From: Hyphococcus sp.
GTDB lineage: Bacteria > Pseudomonadota > Alphaproteobacteria > Caulobacterales > Parvularculaceae
Length of the DNA: 55,658 nt
Direction: 5' to 3'
NCBI GenBank assembly: GCA_021776245.1
Contig: JAJFGF010000038.1
Location: forward strand, 1-55,658
A program made the position numbers and the translations under genes. Positions within the stretch are counted from its first letter, which is position 1, and the number at the start of each line of letters is the position of its first letter. The notes beneath the pieces are model-generated. The model was not told where the DNA came from. It saw only the letters and a program-made list of their open reading frames with translations, and did not search any database. Of this stretch, positions 42,231-50,053 are shown piece by piece.

Positions 42231-42377
42231 ATGAAAAAAATATTAGCGGCGGCAATTATTGCTTTTGCACTGGCGAGCTGCGCCCATACCAAGGACGAAG
42301 ACGAGGATGCGCCGCAAGGCGGCGGCGAACGGGTTGAGGCGCCGGCTTCTGAGAGCGGCGATTTAGAAGCCGCCTGA
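42231..42377 (+). CDS. 48-residue small lipoprotein
   Basis: A short gene that begins ATGAAAAAAATA after a GAAGGGG ribosome-binding site and encodes MKKILAAAIIAFALASCAHT, a clear lipoprotein signal with lipobox LASC (lipid on Cys17), then an acidic tail (KDEDEDAPQGGGERVEAPA) to residue 48. It follows the TIR protein stop by 26 bases on the same strand. No fold is predictable. A small outer-membrane or inner-membrane lipopeptide of unknown role. Confidence 0.7.
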   Translation: MKKILAAAIIAFALASCAHTKDEDEDAPQGGGERVEAPASESGDLEAA

Positions 42378-42467
42378 TCATTTTGTTGGTGACGGTTTGT
42401 TTTATTGCAGTGCAAAAAAGCGCGGCAGGAACCCGATTTTATTTTGGGGTGGCGAATTAAGATCGTA

Positions 42468-43520
42468 ATGCTGTTCGGGCGTGTCATATCAATTGTGCTG
42501 CTTGCAGCAATGTTGCTCGGGTCCCCCGCACAGGCGCAGGAACCGGACCGCTGGCCCGGTTACGACATCAAGTATTTTTCCTGGGCCATTTGCCATTTTC
42601 CATGGACAAAACCGACTGCTTTTTCCTGCGTTTCGCCAGCCAACGCCGAGCGCGCCGGATACATTCCGTTTCTGGCGCAGATTTTTGTTGACCGGCCAGC
42701 TGAAGATTTTGATCCGGAATTTCGTGAAGGCAAAAGCCTTTATGAAATGCAGCATGTCTGCGGCGGCGTCCTCGTGGCTCCGGACTGGGTTCTGACCGCT
42801 GGCCATTGCATCACCCCGGAACAAATCGAAAAAGGCTACAAGGTCCGCCTTGGCGTGGACAAGATCAGCGATCGCGATGCCGGCATCGTCTTTGACATTG
42901 CCGAAGTGATTCCGCATCCGGCGTTTAAAACCTTTCAGCATGACGATATCGCGCTGGTTCGGTTTGAAACAAAACCGCGTATCCGCATCGACAACCCGGA
43001 AGTCTTGCAGAGCCAGGCGGAAATACAGCAACAGGTGATCAGGAACCCGATCTTCTTGAAATTTATCAATGTTGCGCGGCCTGTCGGGACGCCGGTCTCG
43101 CGCGTTCCCTGGGGCTTTGAGCAAGTCGATGTTTACGGCTGGGGCAAGACAGAAGATGTCTCAGGCGACGCACCGGCGCCGGACACCTATAAGATCAAAA
43201 TAAACGCTGTCCCCAATGATTTTTGCGCCCGTCTTGAAGGTTACGGTGATGGAAAGGTCACGCCGAACGTCTTTTGCGCCGTTCATCCTGAACAAAAAAC
43301 CTGCCGCGGCGACAGTGGCGGTCCTGTTCTTGATGCCGAGGGCCGGGTCATCGGCATTGTCAGCTATGGCAAAAATCGCTGCATCGGCGACGGGCGGCCC
43401 GGCGTTTATACCCGGGTCGCAGCCTATGCGGACTGGATCGATGCGGCGATTGGCGACAGCCTGAAGCGTCGCGCCAATGAAAGACGGCGGCTGCCAATTA
43501 GGCCAAGGCGGCGTCAATGA
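42468..43520 (+). CDS. Exported trypsin-like serine protease (S1)
   Basis: The start at MLFGRVISIVLLAAMLLGS gives a signal peptide ending AQAQEPD. The 350-residue protein has a complete S1 triad: His113 in VLTAGHCI, Asp160 in QHDDIALVRF and Ser283 in RGDSGGPVLD. Cysteines around these motifs fit the usual disulfides (FCARLEGYG, CAVHPEQKTCRGDSG). It probably degrades proteins in the periplasm or outside the cell. The stop overlaps the start of a second S1 protein by 4 bases (ATGA), so the two are co-translated. An activation propeptide is not obvious. Confidence 0.93.
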   Translation: MLFGRVISIVLLAAMLLGSPAQAQEPDRWPGYDIKYFSWAICHFPWTKPTAFSCVSPANAERAGYIPFLAQIFVDRPAEDFDPEFREGKSLYEMQHVCGGVLVAPDWVLTAGHCITPEQIEKGYKVRLGVDKISDRDAGIVFDIAEVIPHPAFKTFQHDDIALVRFETKPRIRIDNPEVLQSQAEIQQQVIRNPIFLKFINVARPVGTPVSRVPWGFEQVDVYGWGKTEDVSGDAPAPDTYKIKINAVPNDFCARLEGYGDGKVTPNVFCAVHPEQKTCRGDSGGPVLDAEGRVIGIVSYGKNRCIGDGRPGVYTRVAAYADWIDAAIGDSLKRRANERRRLPIRPRRRQ

Positions 43521-44629
43521 ACCTTTTGCGCAATATCATATTCGCCAGCCTTGCCGGACTCTTCGCTGGCGCCGCAAATGCGGCGCCGCCGCCGGGCGTC
43601 GGCGGCGACGAAATTCGTCAGCCTCAGGAATATCCGGGCTATTGCATGCGTGACTGGCGCGGTCGGGAAACCTGTTTTGAAAATTCGCAGATTCCCTGGC
43701 GCGGCCCTGTGCTTGTACCGGCAATTGCGCAAATTTTAGCCCCGGAAAGTGGGCAGGCGCAAACGCCTGATGACCGCCATGTTTGCGGCGCGGTGCTTGT
43801 TGCGCCGGACTGGGTGCTTACCGCCGCCCATTGCGTACCGCAGCGCGCTGCGCGCGCCGGTTATGGCGTCAGACTTGGTTTCGTCGGCAGCAACGCCAAT
43901 GGTGGGCCGCGTGACGACGCTATTTTACCGATTGTCCAGATTGTGCGTCATCCGGACTACCGGGCAAATCGCGGCGCCAATATCGCGCTGGTGCGGTTCA
44001 GGGAGGATCCGCGCGTTCATATCGCTAACCCCGCTTATTCGCCGGTCTATGAAAACCGGCGCACGGCGCAGCTGATCTATCCGCGCAACCGCCAAACCCA
44101 GGTGCCGGCGCGCGGCGATGCGGATATTCCGTTTGCTGATATCAGCGATCGGGGCCGGCCCGGCTTTTTCAATGGCAATTCGGTGCTGTTCCGCTGGAAC
44201 CGAACGGGCGATGCGCCGCCAGCGCTCGCGGCAACGCCTTTGTTCGAAATTCAGCCGTTTTTATGTGAGCAACTGCGAAACGCCGGCCGAGTTGATAGTG
44301 GCGAGAACGTATTTTGCGCGCTCAGTCATGATCGGCCGCTTTGTCCAGGAGATTCCGGTGCGCCGGTGATGGGCGGCAGCCAATCAAATGGCGGTATGGA
44401 AGGCGCACCGGGCGATCATCAAATGCCGCGCGAGCTTTTGGTTGTGGCGATTGCGAGCTGGGACCGCGATGACTGCGCCGCGCCGGGCGAACCCGGGCGC
44501 TACACGCTGCTTGGATCTTACCGGGACTGGATTCGCCAGGTGCTTGAGGCAAGCCACAACAAACGCAAAATGGAATCGCGGCGCGAGTTTGATCCGTCAC
44601 GCTGGATTGGCAAGCGCGAAGACCGCTAG
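43517..44629 (+). CDS. Exported trypsin-like protein with catalytic Asp replaced by Asn
   Basis: A 370-residue S1-fold protein with signal peptide (1-22, ending AGAANAAPP). His105 is present in VLTAAHCV and Ser280 in CPGDSGAPVM, but the Asp of the triad is Asn155 in RGANIALVRF (codon aat). The Gly-Gly after Ser is also Gly-Ala. In trypsins an Asp-to-Asn change at this position reduces activity by several orders of magnitude, so this product may be a pseudoprotease. It overlaps the intact protease gene upstream; a regulator, inhibitor or substrate-presenting role for that enzyme is a plausible inference. The DNA reads cleanly, with no frameshift. Confidence 0.9.
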   Translation: MNLLRNIIFASLAGLFAGAANAAPPPGVGGDEIRQPQEYPGYCMRDWRGRETCFENSQIPWRGPVLVPAIAQILAPESGQAQTPDDRHVCGAVLVAPDWVLTAAHCVPQRAARAGYGVRLGFVGSNANGGPRDDAILPIVQIVRHPDYRANRGANIALVRFREDPRVHIANPAYSPVYENRRTAQLIYPRNRQTQVPARGDADIPFADISDRGRPGFFNGNSVLFRWNRTGDAPPALAATPLFEIQPFLCEQLRNAGRVDSGENVFCALSHDRPLCPGDSGAPVMGGSQSNGGMEGAPGDHQMPRELLVVAIASWDRDDCAAPGEPGRYTLLGSYRDWIRQVLEASHNKRKMESRREFDPSRWIGKREDR

Positions 44630-44820
44630 GCTTGGCGTCGCGGCGTTTTCTTCGCTGCTGTGACTTTGCCGGTTTAATGAACTGCACCGCAGGTAGAGCG
44701 TGCTGCAGTGCAGCATGCAACAATCAAGTCAGCGCTTTTCAATTGGGCGATTGATGGGATTAATGTATAGCGCATGAAACAAAAAATGGGGATGCGGGAA
44801 TGACCATCAGAAAATATTCC

Positions 44821-44919
44821 AGAGCCGTTCCGATCTTAACTGAATCGCGGACCGGCTCTAAGTTATTGTTTGGTCGCATTTCCTTCACGCGAACCGGTTC
44901 CCGCTTCGCTCGGAAATGC
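44821..44919. repeat. Two adjacent imperfect palindromic repeats
   Basis: 44821-44859 has outer arms agagccg and cggctct with a partly paired interior. 44876-44919 has perfect outer arms gcatttcc and ggaaatgc and an inner self-complementary gaaccggttc. Both look like intergenic palindromes common in alphaproteobacteria, which are mobile or recombination-prone. They lie just upstream of the TPR gene start chosen at 44932 and could also be part of its leader. Confidence 0.55.
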
Positions 44920-44931
44920 TCTGGTGTGTCG

Positions 44932-46512
44932 ATGCTTGCGCGCGGATTGGCGCTTTCAATTGGGTTTTTGCCATTTACGGCGTATGCGGATCACCATGCG
45001 CCGGCGGATGTGCATTTTGAAAATTCATGCGCGCCCGAGGCGGCGGCGGACTTCGATCATGCAGTGACGCTGCTTCATTCATTTGAATATCCCGAAGCGC
45101 CCGTATTTTTTAACAAGGTGATTGATCAGGACCCGGACTGCGCCTTGGCCCATTGGGGCGTCGCCATGACAATCTGGCATCCGCTATGGGCGCCGCCCAG
45201 CGCCGCAGATCTCGAAAAAGGCGCTGCGGCGCTGGCCAGGACCGATGGCCTTCAAACGACGCCGCGAGAGGCGGCTTATATCGATGCGTTAAAAACGTTT
45301 TATTCGAGCGCCGATACATCAACCCATCGCCAGCGCGCCGGCGATTATGAAAAGCAGATGAGCGCGGTATATGCCGCTCATCTTGACGATCCGGAGGCGG
45401 CGGTGTTTTACGCGCTCTCAATCCTTGCGTCAGCGGACCCGCGCGATAAGACCTATGCCCATCAATATAAATCTGCGGCCCTGTTGAACTGGGTTCGGCA
45501 TGCGCAACCCACCCATCCGGGCGTCTTGCATTATCTCATTCATGCTTATGATTTTCCGGGCCTTGCCCATCTGGCGCTCGACGCCGCCAAGACATATGCC
45601 GACGCCGCGCCGGATTCGACGCATGCGCAGCATATGCCGTCGCATATTTTTACGCGGCTCGGTTTGTGGGACCGGTCTCTTTCATCAAACCATGATTCCA
45701 CAGCGTCGGCGGCCGACTATACGCAACGGGCGCAATTGCCGGGCCATTATGATGAAGGCATCCACAGCAGTGATTATCTCGTCTACGCCATGCTGCAAAC
45801 CGCGCGTGACGATGAAGCGCGTGCGGTAATCGCAAAGCTCGCCAATATCAAAAAAACCGACACCGAAAGTTTTAAAGTTGCCTTTACCTATGCGGCGTCG
45901 CCCGCGCGCTACGCCCTTGAACGGCGTCAATGGCGCGAAGCGAGCGAGCTTGAAATGATCCGCGAGGACTTTCCGTGGGAGAATTTCCCCTGGGCGCAAG
46001 CTATCCACTATTATGCGCGCGGCATTGGCGCGGCGCGCAGCGGCCAGCTGGATAAAGCAAAAGCAGAGCTCGCAACATTAAAACAGCTGCAAAAAACATT
46101 GCCGAAAACCACATTGCTTTATTGGAAAGAAGAAACGGGCGTTGCGATCGAGGCGGTCGAAGCGTGGATTTTATTTGGCGAGGGAAAAACTGAAAAGGCC
46201 CTGCGCCTGGCGAAAGCGGCGGCGGACCGCGAAGACGCCGTAGACAAGCATCCCGTGACCCCTGGTGAGACCCTGCCTGCGCGAGAGCTTTACGCCGATA
46301 TGTTGTTTGAAAGCGGCGACCATGAAGCGGCGTTACGCGAATATCGGCATGTCCTCGCAGGGGCGCCCAATCGCCTTAATGCGCTGGTCGGGGCCATGAA
46401 GGCGGCTGGCGGGGCGAATGACTCAGCGCTTGCCGCGCATTATTCCGGAATGATCGCTGCACAGATAAAATCCGGAAACCCGGCGCGTGTCGGCTTAGGC
46501 GCCGCCCGGTAG
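44932..46512 (+). CDS. Exported TPR-repeat protein, about 526 residues
   Basis: I start at MLARGLALSIGFLPFTAYA, which gives a signal peptide; 44 upstream codons are open but consist of palindromic repeat sequence. The mature protein starts with a histidine-rich DHHAPADVHF, then consecutive TPR helices, for example PEAPVFFNKVIDQDPDCALA and HWGVAMTIWHPLWAPPSAAD. Conserved aromatic and His residues (HYLIHAYDFPGLAHLAL, HMPSHIFTRLGLWDRSL) follow, and the end is a final TPR-like region. This matches a widespread family of TPR proteins of unknown function that begin with this helical HWG motif. Probably periplasmic. Confidence 0.85.
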   Translation: MLARGLALSIGFLPFTAYADHHAPADVHFENSCAPEAAADFDHAVTLLHSFEYPEAPVFFNKVIDQDPDCALAHWGVAMTIWHPLWAPPSAADLEKGAAALARTDGLQTTPREAAYIDALKTFYSSADTSTHRQRAGDYEKQMSAVYAAHLDDPEAAVFYALSILASADPRDKTYAHQYKSAALLNWVRHAQPTHPGVLHYLIHAYDFPGLAHLALDAAKTYADAAPDSTHAQHMPSHIFTRLGLWDRSLSSNHDSTASAADYTQRAQLPGHYDEGIHSSDYLVYAMLQTARDDEARAVIAKLANIKKTDTESFKVAFTYAASPARYALERRQWREASELEMIREDFPWENFPWAQAIHYYARGIGAARSGQLDKAKAELATLKQLQKTLPKTTLLYWKEETGVAIEAVEAWILFGEGKTEKALRLAKAAADREDAVDKHPVTPGETLPARELYADMLFESGDHEAALREYRHVLAGAPNRLNALVGAMKAAGGANDSALAAHYSGMIAAQIKSGNPARVGLGAAR

Positions 46513-46577
46513 ATTGTAAATCGGACCCGTAGAGTCGCTTGGCGAGCCGGCGCGACAATTGCCAAAGCTAATTACAC

Positions 46578-46709
46578 CTACGGGCTATGGCGATTTTTTT
46601 GGCGACCGCCGGCATCATCGACATGGGGAAATTTCAAGACTTCACGGAAAAATGCCCGATCAGCTTCCGGTTCGGTGCTGTAGAATGCGGTGTGTGCGCC
46701 AATAATCAT
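46578..46709 (-). pseudogene. Truncated VOC-family gene (N-terminal 43 codons)
   Basis: On the minus strand, an ATG preceded by a strong GAAGGAGG site encodes IIGAHTAFYSTEPEADRAFF and VLKFPHVDDAGG, the normal start of a VOC protein, then leaves the family at a short Arg/Gln/Asn-rich tail and stops. The remaining two thirds of the fold are missing. The promoter and ribosome site are intact, so a short peptide may still be made. A complete VOC gene lies at 13905. Confidence 0.7.
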
Positions 46710-46844
46710 ATTCGTATCCTCCTTCATATGCTCAGAAGGGAGATTTACTGCCGCCATTCAACGACGACAACAATACTGTGTTAATACACTGAATGCACAT
46801 GCGATAATGTATCGCCATTTAATCCTGAATGCAGCGCGGTGCAT

Positions 46845-46862
46845 ATCCATCCAAAGATGGAT
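46845..46862. repeat. 7-bp perfect hairpin between LuxR gene and VOC relic
   Basis: atccatc-caaa-gatggat. It lies 51 bases beyond the LuxR stop on the transcribed strand. No T run follows; a weak terminator or an operator are both possible. Confidence 0.3.
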
Positions 46863-46912
46863 GGCGTTGTTTTGCGCGGCGTTCTATTATTGTGTGGAAT
46901 TAACGGCGCTGA

Positions 46913-47326
46913 TTACGCGAGCACAGCTGCGGCGATCTGTGTACGGCTTTTAAGACTGTTTTTTTTAAGGATGCTGTGAACGTGGTCTTTTACCGTGGGA
47001 AGCGAAATGGACAACCTGTCGGCGATCCCTGCATTTGTCAGGCCCGTTGCAATAAGACTCGCCACCTCGTCTTCGCGTTTTGTCAGATTTCCCAGGCGTG
47101 CTTTATTTACTGGCGCCGTTGGGACTCGAAGAACAACCATAGGCGATCCGAATTCAACCGTTGCGTCAAAATCGATTGTCAAACCGGCCTCAAATTGGAG
47201 TTCCTGATTCAATGCAACAAGATTCGCAAACGGAACGCCTTTGCCGTTATCTGACTGCATGGCGTTCACGAGTTGTCGCAAACGAACGAGCGATTCAGCA
47301 TTCAAATCTGGAATATGACCCGGCAT
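46913..47326 (-). CDS. LuxR-family DNA-binding protein (short)
   Basis: The C-terminal 60 residues are a LuxR/GerE helix-turn-helix (LTKREDEVASLIATGLTNAG, SLPTVKDHVHSILKKNSLKS). With the start at MPGHIPDLNAESLVRLRQLV it is 137 residues, with a short N-terminal region of unknown type. The frame is open further upstream across the divergent gene, but there it is antisense to the SnoaL gene, so I stop at 47326. No phosphoacceptor domain is present. It diverges from the SnoaL gene with 46 bases between starts and may control it. Confidence 0.85.
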   Translation of the reverse strand: MPGHIPDLNAESLVRLRQLVNAMQSDNGKGVPFANLVALNQELQFEAGLTIDFDATVEFGSPMVVLRVPTAPVNKARLGNLTKREDEVASLIATGLTNAGIADRLSISLPTVKDHVHSILKKNSLKSRTQIAAAVLA

Positions 47327-47372
47327 GACAGACAATCCTAAACCCAATTCTTCACGATGAAAAGGAGCAGGT

Positions 47373-47771
47373 ATGGCAGTTGCAAGGAATGACAGGGATA
47401 TCATCGAGCGCATGTTTAAGGCGATGCAGACAGGGCTCGCGGCGGAGAACGATATGATGGCGCTGTTCGCCGATGACGCCGTTTTCACCGAACCCTTCAG
47501 CGGCGAACCGCAAACGCATGAAGGCAAAGACGCTATCCGGTCATGTTTTCGCGAAATGTGGAGCGCGCCCGAACCGGACATGGATCTGACCGTCGGACGC
47601 GTTGATATGGACGGCGATACGATTCGCGCCGAGTGGACATGTACGTCGCCTGCCTTCACCAGGCCCATGAAGGGGCACGATCTCTTTCGCATCAAAGACG
47701 GACACATCCAATATTTGGAAGTCATCGTGACCGATATGCCGCCCATGGAGATGGGCGGCGGCGAGGCGTAA
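47373..47771 (+). CDS. SnoaL-like / NTF2-fold protein
   Basis: A 132-residue protein of the SnoaL-like polyketide-cyclase superfamily. It opens with IIERMFKAMQTGLAAENDMM and FADDAVFTEPFSGEPQTHEG, then the FREMWSAPEPDMDLTVGRVD and AEWTCTSPAFTRPMKGHDLF strands, a normal NTF2-like order. It has an AAAGGAGCAGGT ribosome-binding site. Enzyme role unknown: members are isomerases, dehydratases or ligand-binding proteins. It is tightly linked to the small membrane protein that follows (next start directly after the stop). Confidence 0.85.
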   Translation: MAVARNDRDIIERMFKAMQTGLAAENDMMALFADDAVFTEPFSGEPQTHEGKDAIRSCFREMWSAPEPDMDLTVGRVDMDGDTIRAEWTCTSPAFTRPMKGHDLFRIKDGHIQYLEVIVTDMPPMEMGGGEA

Positions 47772-48098
47772 ATGCGCAAGATTCCTCTCGGTCTGTTAAC
47801 CGGCGCCGGGCTCGGGTTCATCGATGGCGCCTTGGCGGCGTTCAATCCGGCGGCGCAGGAAATGCTCACGGCGATCATCATCTCGGCGACGGCAAAAGGC
47901 GTGTTGACCGGGGGCGCCATCGGCCTCTTGGCGCGTAAGCTCCACAGCGTCGCGAAGAATATGGCGGGCGGGGCCGGCATTGGGGGCGCGTTGTCGGTTT
48001 TGGCTGCGATGCCGTCCGGCGCCTATCTTGAAATCGTTATTCCCGGTGTTGTGATCGGATTGATCACCGGGCTGATTGTTTCCAAATGGGGCCGTTGA
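47772..48098 (+). CDS. Hypothetical glycine-zipper membrane protein
   Basis: A 108-residue hydrophobic protein that begins directly after the SnoaL stop. Three segments rich in Gly and Ala (for example GLLTGAGLGFIDGALAAF, GVLTGGAIGLLARKL, AGGAGIGGALSVLAAM) give it the packing pattern of glycine-zipper membrane proteins. The C-terminal helix ends VSKWGR. Function unknown; probably one operon with the SnoaL gene. Confidence 0.75.
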   Translation: MRKIPLGLLTGAGLGFIDGALAAFNPAAQEMLTAIIISATAKGVLTGGAIGLLARKLHSVAKNMAGGAGIGGALSVLAAMPSGAYLEIVIPGVVIGLITGLIVSKWGR

Positions 48099-48234
48099 TC
48101 TAAAACGGCGAAGCAAGCAGCCTCGTGCTGCCTGGCAATCCCGAAAACCGATGGCGTACAAGGGGGCAAGATGCGCTGGCGGACGAGACCGGGCGGCGAA
48201 TTGAGTGCGGTCCCGGCAAAATGTCGCGCGAAAA

Positions 48235-48822
48235 TTATGCCGCTGACAAAACGCGCCGCGCCAAAGCTTTCATATTTTTGATGTAGCGCTTTTGCGACCA
48301 GCCGCATTTTCCGGTCAGCTGTTCCCAGTTTTGTACTGACAGCAGCGTCCATAAAATATCTGTGGCTTCTTTGGGCGCGTGATCGGGTGATAAAACGCCG
48401 TCTTGTTTAAGCGCCTTGATTGCAGCATCGCAGCCATGGCGCACCGCCTGCATGCGATCCGCCCAGGCCAGCCTTGCGGCCTCGTCGCTGTTCTCAATGG
48501 CGATCAGCGCTTTTGCGATGGCGTAGATCTCGGGGATGTAATTGCCCCAGGCCTCGATAAAAGCGTCGAGCCTTTGGGCTCCGCTGGTCGCCCTCCGGCT
48601 CACCGCCAGCCGCCTATCGACGTGCTTGACCTCATCCACATAACGCGTTGTTGCAATGAGCAAATCCGCGCGGGTCGGGAAATGCAGATAGACCGCCTGG
48701 CGGCTGATCCCGGCCTTTCTGGCAATGTCGCTCATGCGCACAGCCGCGCCCTGATCGTCTTCGAGCAGCATCCACGCCGCCTTCAGAATTTTTTGTCGAG
48801 TTTCAATATTTGCACTTGACAT
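48235..48822 (-). CDS. TetR-family transcriptional regulator
   Basis: A 195-residue repressor with an N-terminal TetR helix-turn-helix at about 8-55 (RQKILKAAWMLLEDDQGAAV, MSDIARKAGISRQAVYLHFP) and an all-helical ligand-binding domain. It diverges from the NmrA-like gene at 48888. An inverted repeat at 48816 overlaps its own start codon and a near copy lies at 48842, a classic arrangement in which the repressor controls itself and the divergent gene. The ligand is unknown. Confidence 0.92.
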   Translation of the reverse strand: MSSANIETRQKILKAAWMLLEDDQGAAVRMSDIARKAGISRQAVYLHFPTRADLLIATTRYVDEVKHVDRRLAVSRRATSGAQRLDAFIEAWGNYIPEIYAIAKALIAIENSDEAARLAWADRMQAVRHGCDAAIKALKQDGVLSPDHAPKEATDILWTLLSVQNWEQLTGKCGWSQKRYIKNMKALARRVLSAA

Positions 48823-48871
48823 GGTGTCAATATAGCCCCACTTGACGCCGTGTCAACTTTACACGGTGTAA
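48816..48871. promoter_or_regulatory. TetR operator pair plus a third inverted repeat
   Basis: ttgacatggtgtcaa (48816-48830, perfect 6-bp arms) and ttgacgccgtgtcaa (48842-48856, one mismatch) are near copies 26 bases apart. A third repeat, ttacacggtgtaa (48859-48871), shares the ACNNNGT-type core. The first covers the TetR start codon. Together they fill the TetR/NmrA divergent promoter, so repressor binding should block both transcripts. Confidence 0.85.
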
Positions 48872-48887
48872 AGCAATGGAGGAGGCG

Positions 48888-49751
48888 ATGACCATGCAAG
48901 AAAATATCAACACGACCAAACGATCTGATGAGCTAACGCTGGTTCTTGGCGGGACCGGCAAAACCGGCGGCCGTATCGCCGAGCGGCTGTGGCGTCGCGG
49001 GAGGCCGACGCGTATTGCGTCTCGATCCGGCGAACCTTCCTTTGACTGGAACGATCCGAACAGCTGGGACGCTGCACTCGATGGGGTGACCGCAGCCTAT
49101 ATCTGCTATGCGCCGGACCTCGCCATTCCCGGCGCGGCAGACGCGATCCGCGATTTTACCGAAAAAGCCGTGCGCCATGGCGTAGAGCGCCTGGTGCTTT
49201 TATCCGGTCGCGGCGAAGAGGAAGCGCAAAACTGCGAGCGCATCGTCCGGGAAGCGGGCGTTGACTGGACCATCATCCGCGCCAGCTGGTTCAACCAGAA
49301 TTTTTCCGAAGGCGAGTTTCTCGATATGGTGCTGGCGGGCGCCATCACATTGCCCGCAGGCGATATGGCTGAACCGTTTGTTGATGTGAACGACATTGCC
49401 GATGTGGCTGTCGCTGCGCTGACCGAAGATGGTCACGCGGGCGAGATTTACGAAGTCACCGGACCGCGTCTGCTGAATTTTACGCAAGCAGCGGAAGAGA
49501 TCGCCCGCGCGACGGGACGCAAGGTCCGATATATTGAAATACCGCATGATGCTTTTGTCTCAGGCGTTGCTCAGTCCGGTGCGCCGGAAAACATCGCATG
49601 GCTCCTGGATTATCTCTTTTCCACCGTACTTGACGGCCGCAACGCCCATATTTGCGATGGCGTCGAACGCGCATTGGGCCGGCCGGCGACGGATTTTTCC
49701 GAATTTGCGCGGCGGATTGCGCAGACCGGCGTATGGAAGGCGGCGGCGTGA
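48888..49751 (+). CDS. NmrA-like NAD(P)-binding protein
   Basis: I start at the ATG (MTMQENINTTKRSDE) after GGAGG rather than the ATG 12 bases earlier that overlaps that site. The 287-residue protein is an atypical short-chain dehydrogenase. The dinucleotide loop is LVLGGTGKTGGRIAERL (a GxxGxxG type), followed by the NmrA pattern (VERLVLLSGRGEEEAQN, DWTIIRASWFNQNFSE and FVDVNDIADVAVAALTEDG). Relatives include azoreductase-like and isoflavone-reductase-like enzymes or redox-sensing regulators. No catalytic Tyr-x3-Lys is obvious. It is under control of the divergent TetR gene. Confidence 0.9.
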   Translation: MTMQENINTTKRSDELTLVLGGTGKTGGRIAERLWRRGRPTRIASRSGEPSFDWNDPNSWDAALDGVTAAYICYAPDLAIPGAADAIRDFTEKAVRHGVERLVLLSGRGEEEAQNCERIVREAGVDWTIIRASWFNQNFSEGEFLDMVLAGAITLPAGDMAEPFVDVNDIADVAVAALTEDGHAGEIYEVTGPRLLNFTQAAEEIARATGRKVRYIEIPHDAFVSGVAQSGAPENIAWLLDYLFSTVLDGRNAHICDGVERALGRPATDFSEFARRIAQTGVWKAAA

Positions 49752-49906
49752 ACGCAATTGTTCGTTTTGGCTGGGTTAGTGACAAGCGCCTTTCACTGCG
49801 CGAAGGCGGCAACTGGGGAATGCCGCCTGTTGCAATGGAGGAAGCAGACAAGGAAGGCGCTGAGTTGATCCGTGCATGGATCGAAAACCGGCCGCCGAGC
49901 AAATAG
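49748..49906 (+). pseudogene. 52-codon frame resembling a c-type cytochrome C-terminal tail
   Basis: A GTG overlapping the NmrA stop (GTGA) opens a frame that ends WGMPPVAMEEADKEGAELIR and AWIENRPPSK. The Met-Pro-Pro followed by a helix ending in a Trp-Ile pair is how the last helix of many c-type cytochromes or cytochrome-containing dehydrogenases ends. No haem-binding CxxCH is present, so it is either a relic tail or a short new gene using the overlap. It lies just before the damaged 5' end of the second TIR gene. Confidence 0.4.
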
Positions 49907-50053
49907 CCCTTGCCGCCCTGGAAGAGACAATTCCAGATCTATATGATAAGCCTTGCTTGCGAATTGACGTGATCAACGAGGGCGGTCCTGGCCGACATTT
50001 TCATCTCATATGCAAGAGCGGACCGAGAGAACGCAGAAAAGCTTGCTGTCGCG

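Noticed and set aside
40261-44629. TIR gene plus trypsin-like proteases as a TIR-protease anti-phage defence system
   Set aside because: Both proteases have signal peptides and would act outside the cytoplasm, so a direct intracellular TIR-protease system is unlikely. The TIR protein itself remains of interest.
46913-47980. 355-codon version of the LuxR gene
   Set aside because: The upstream 218 codons are antisense to the SnoaL-like gene and its neighbour, which carry good ribosome sites and domain features.
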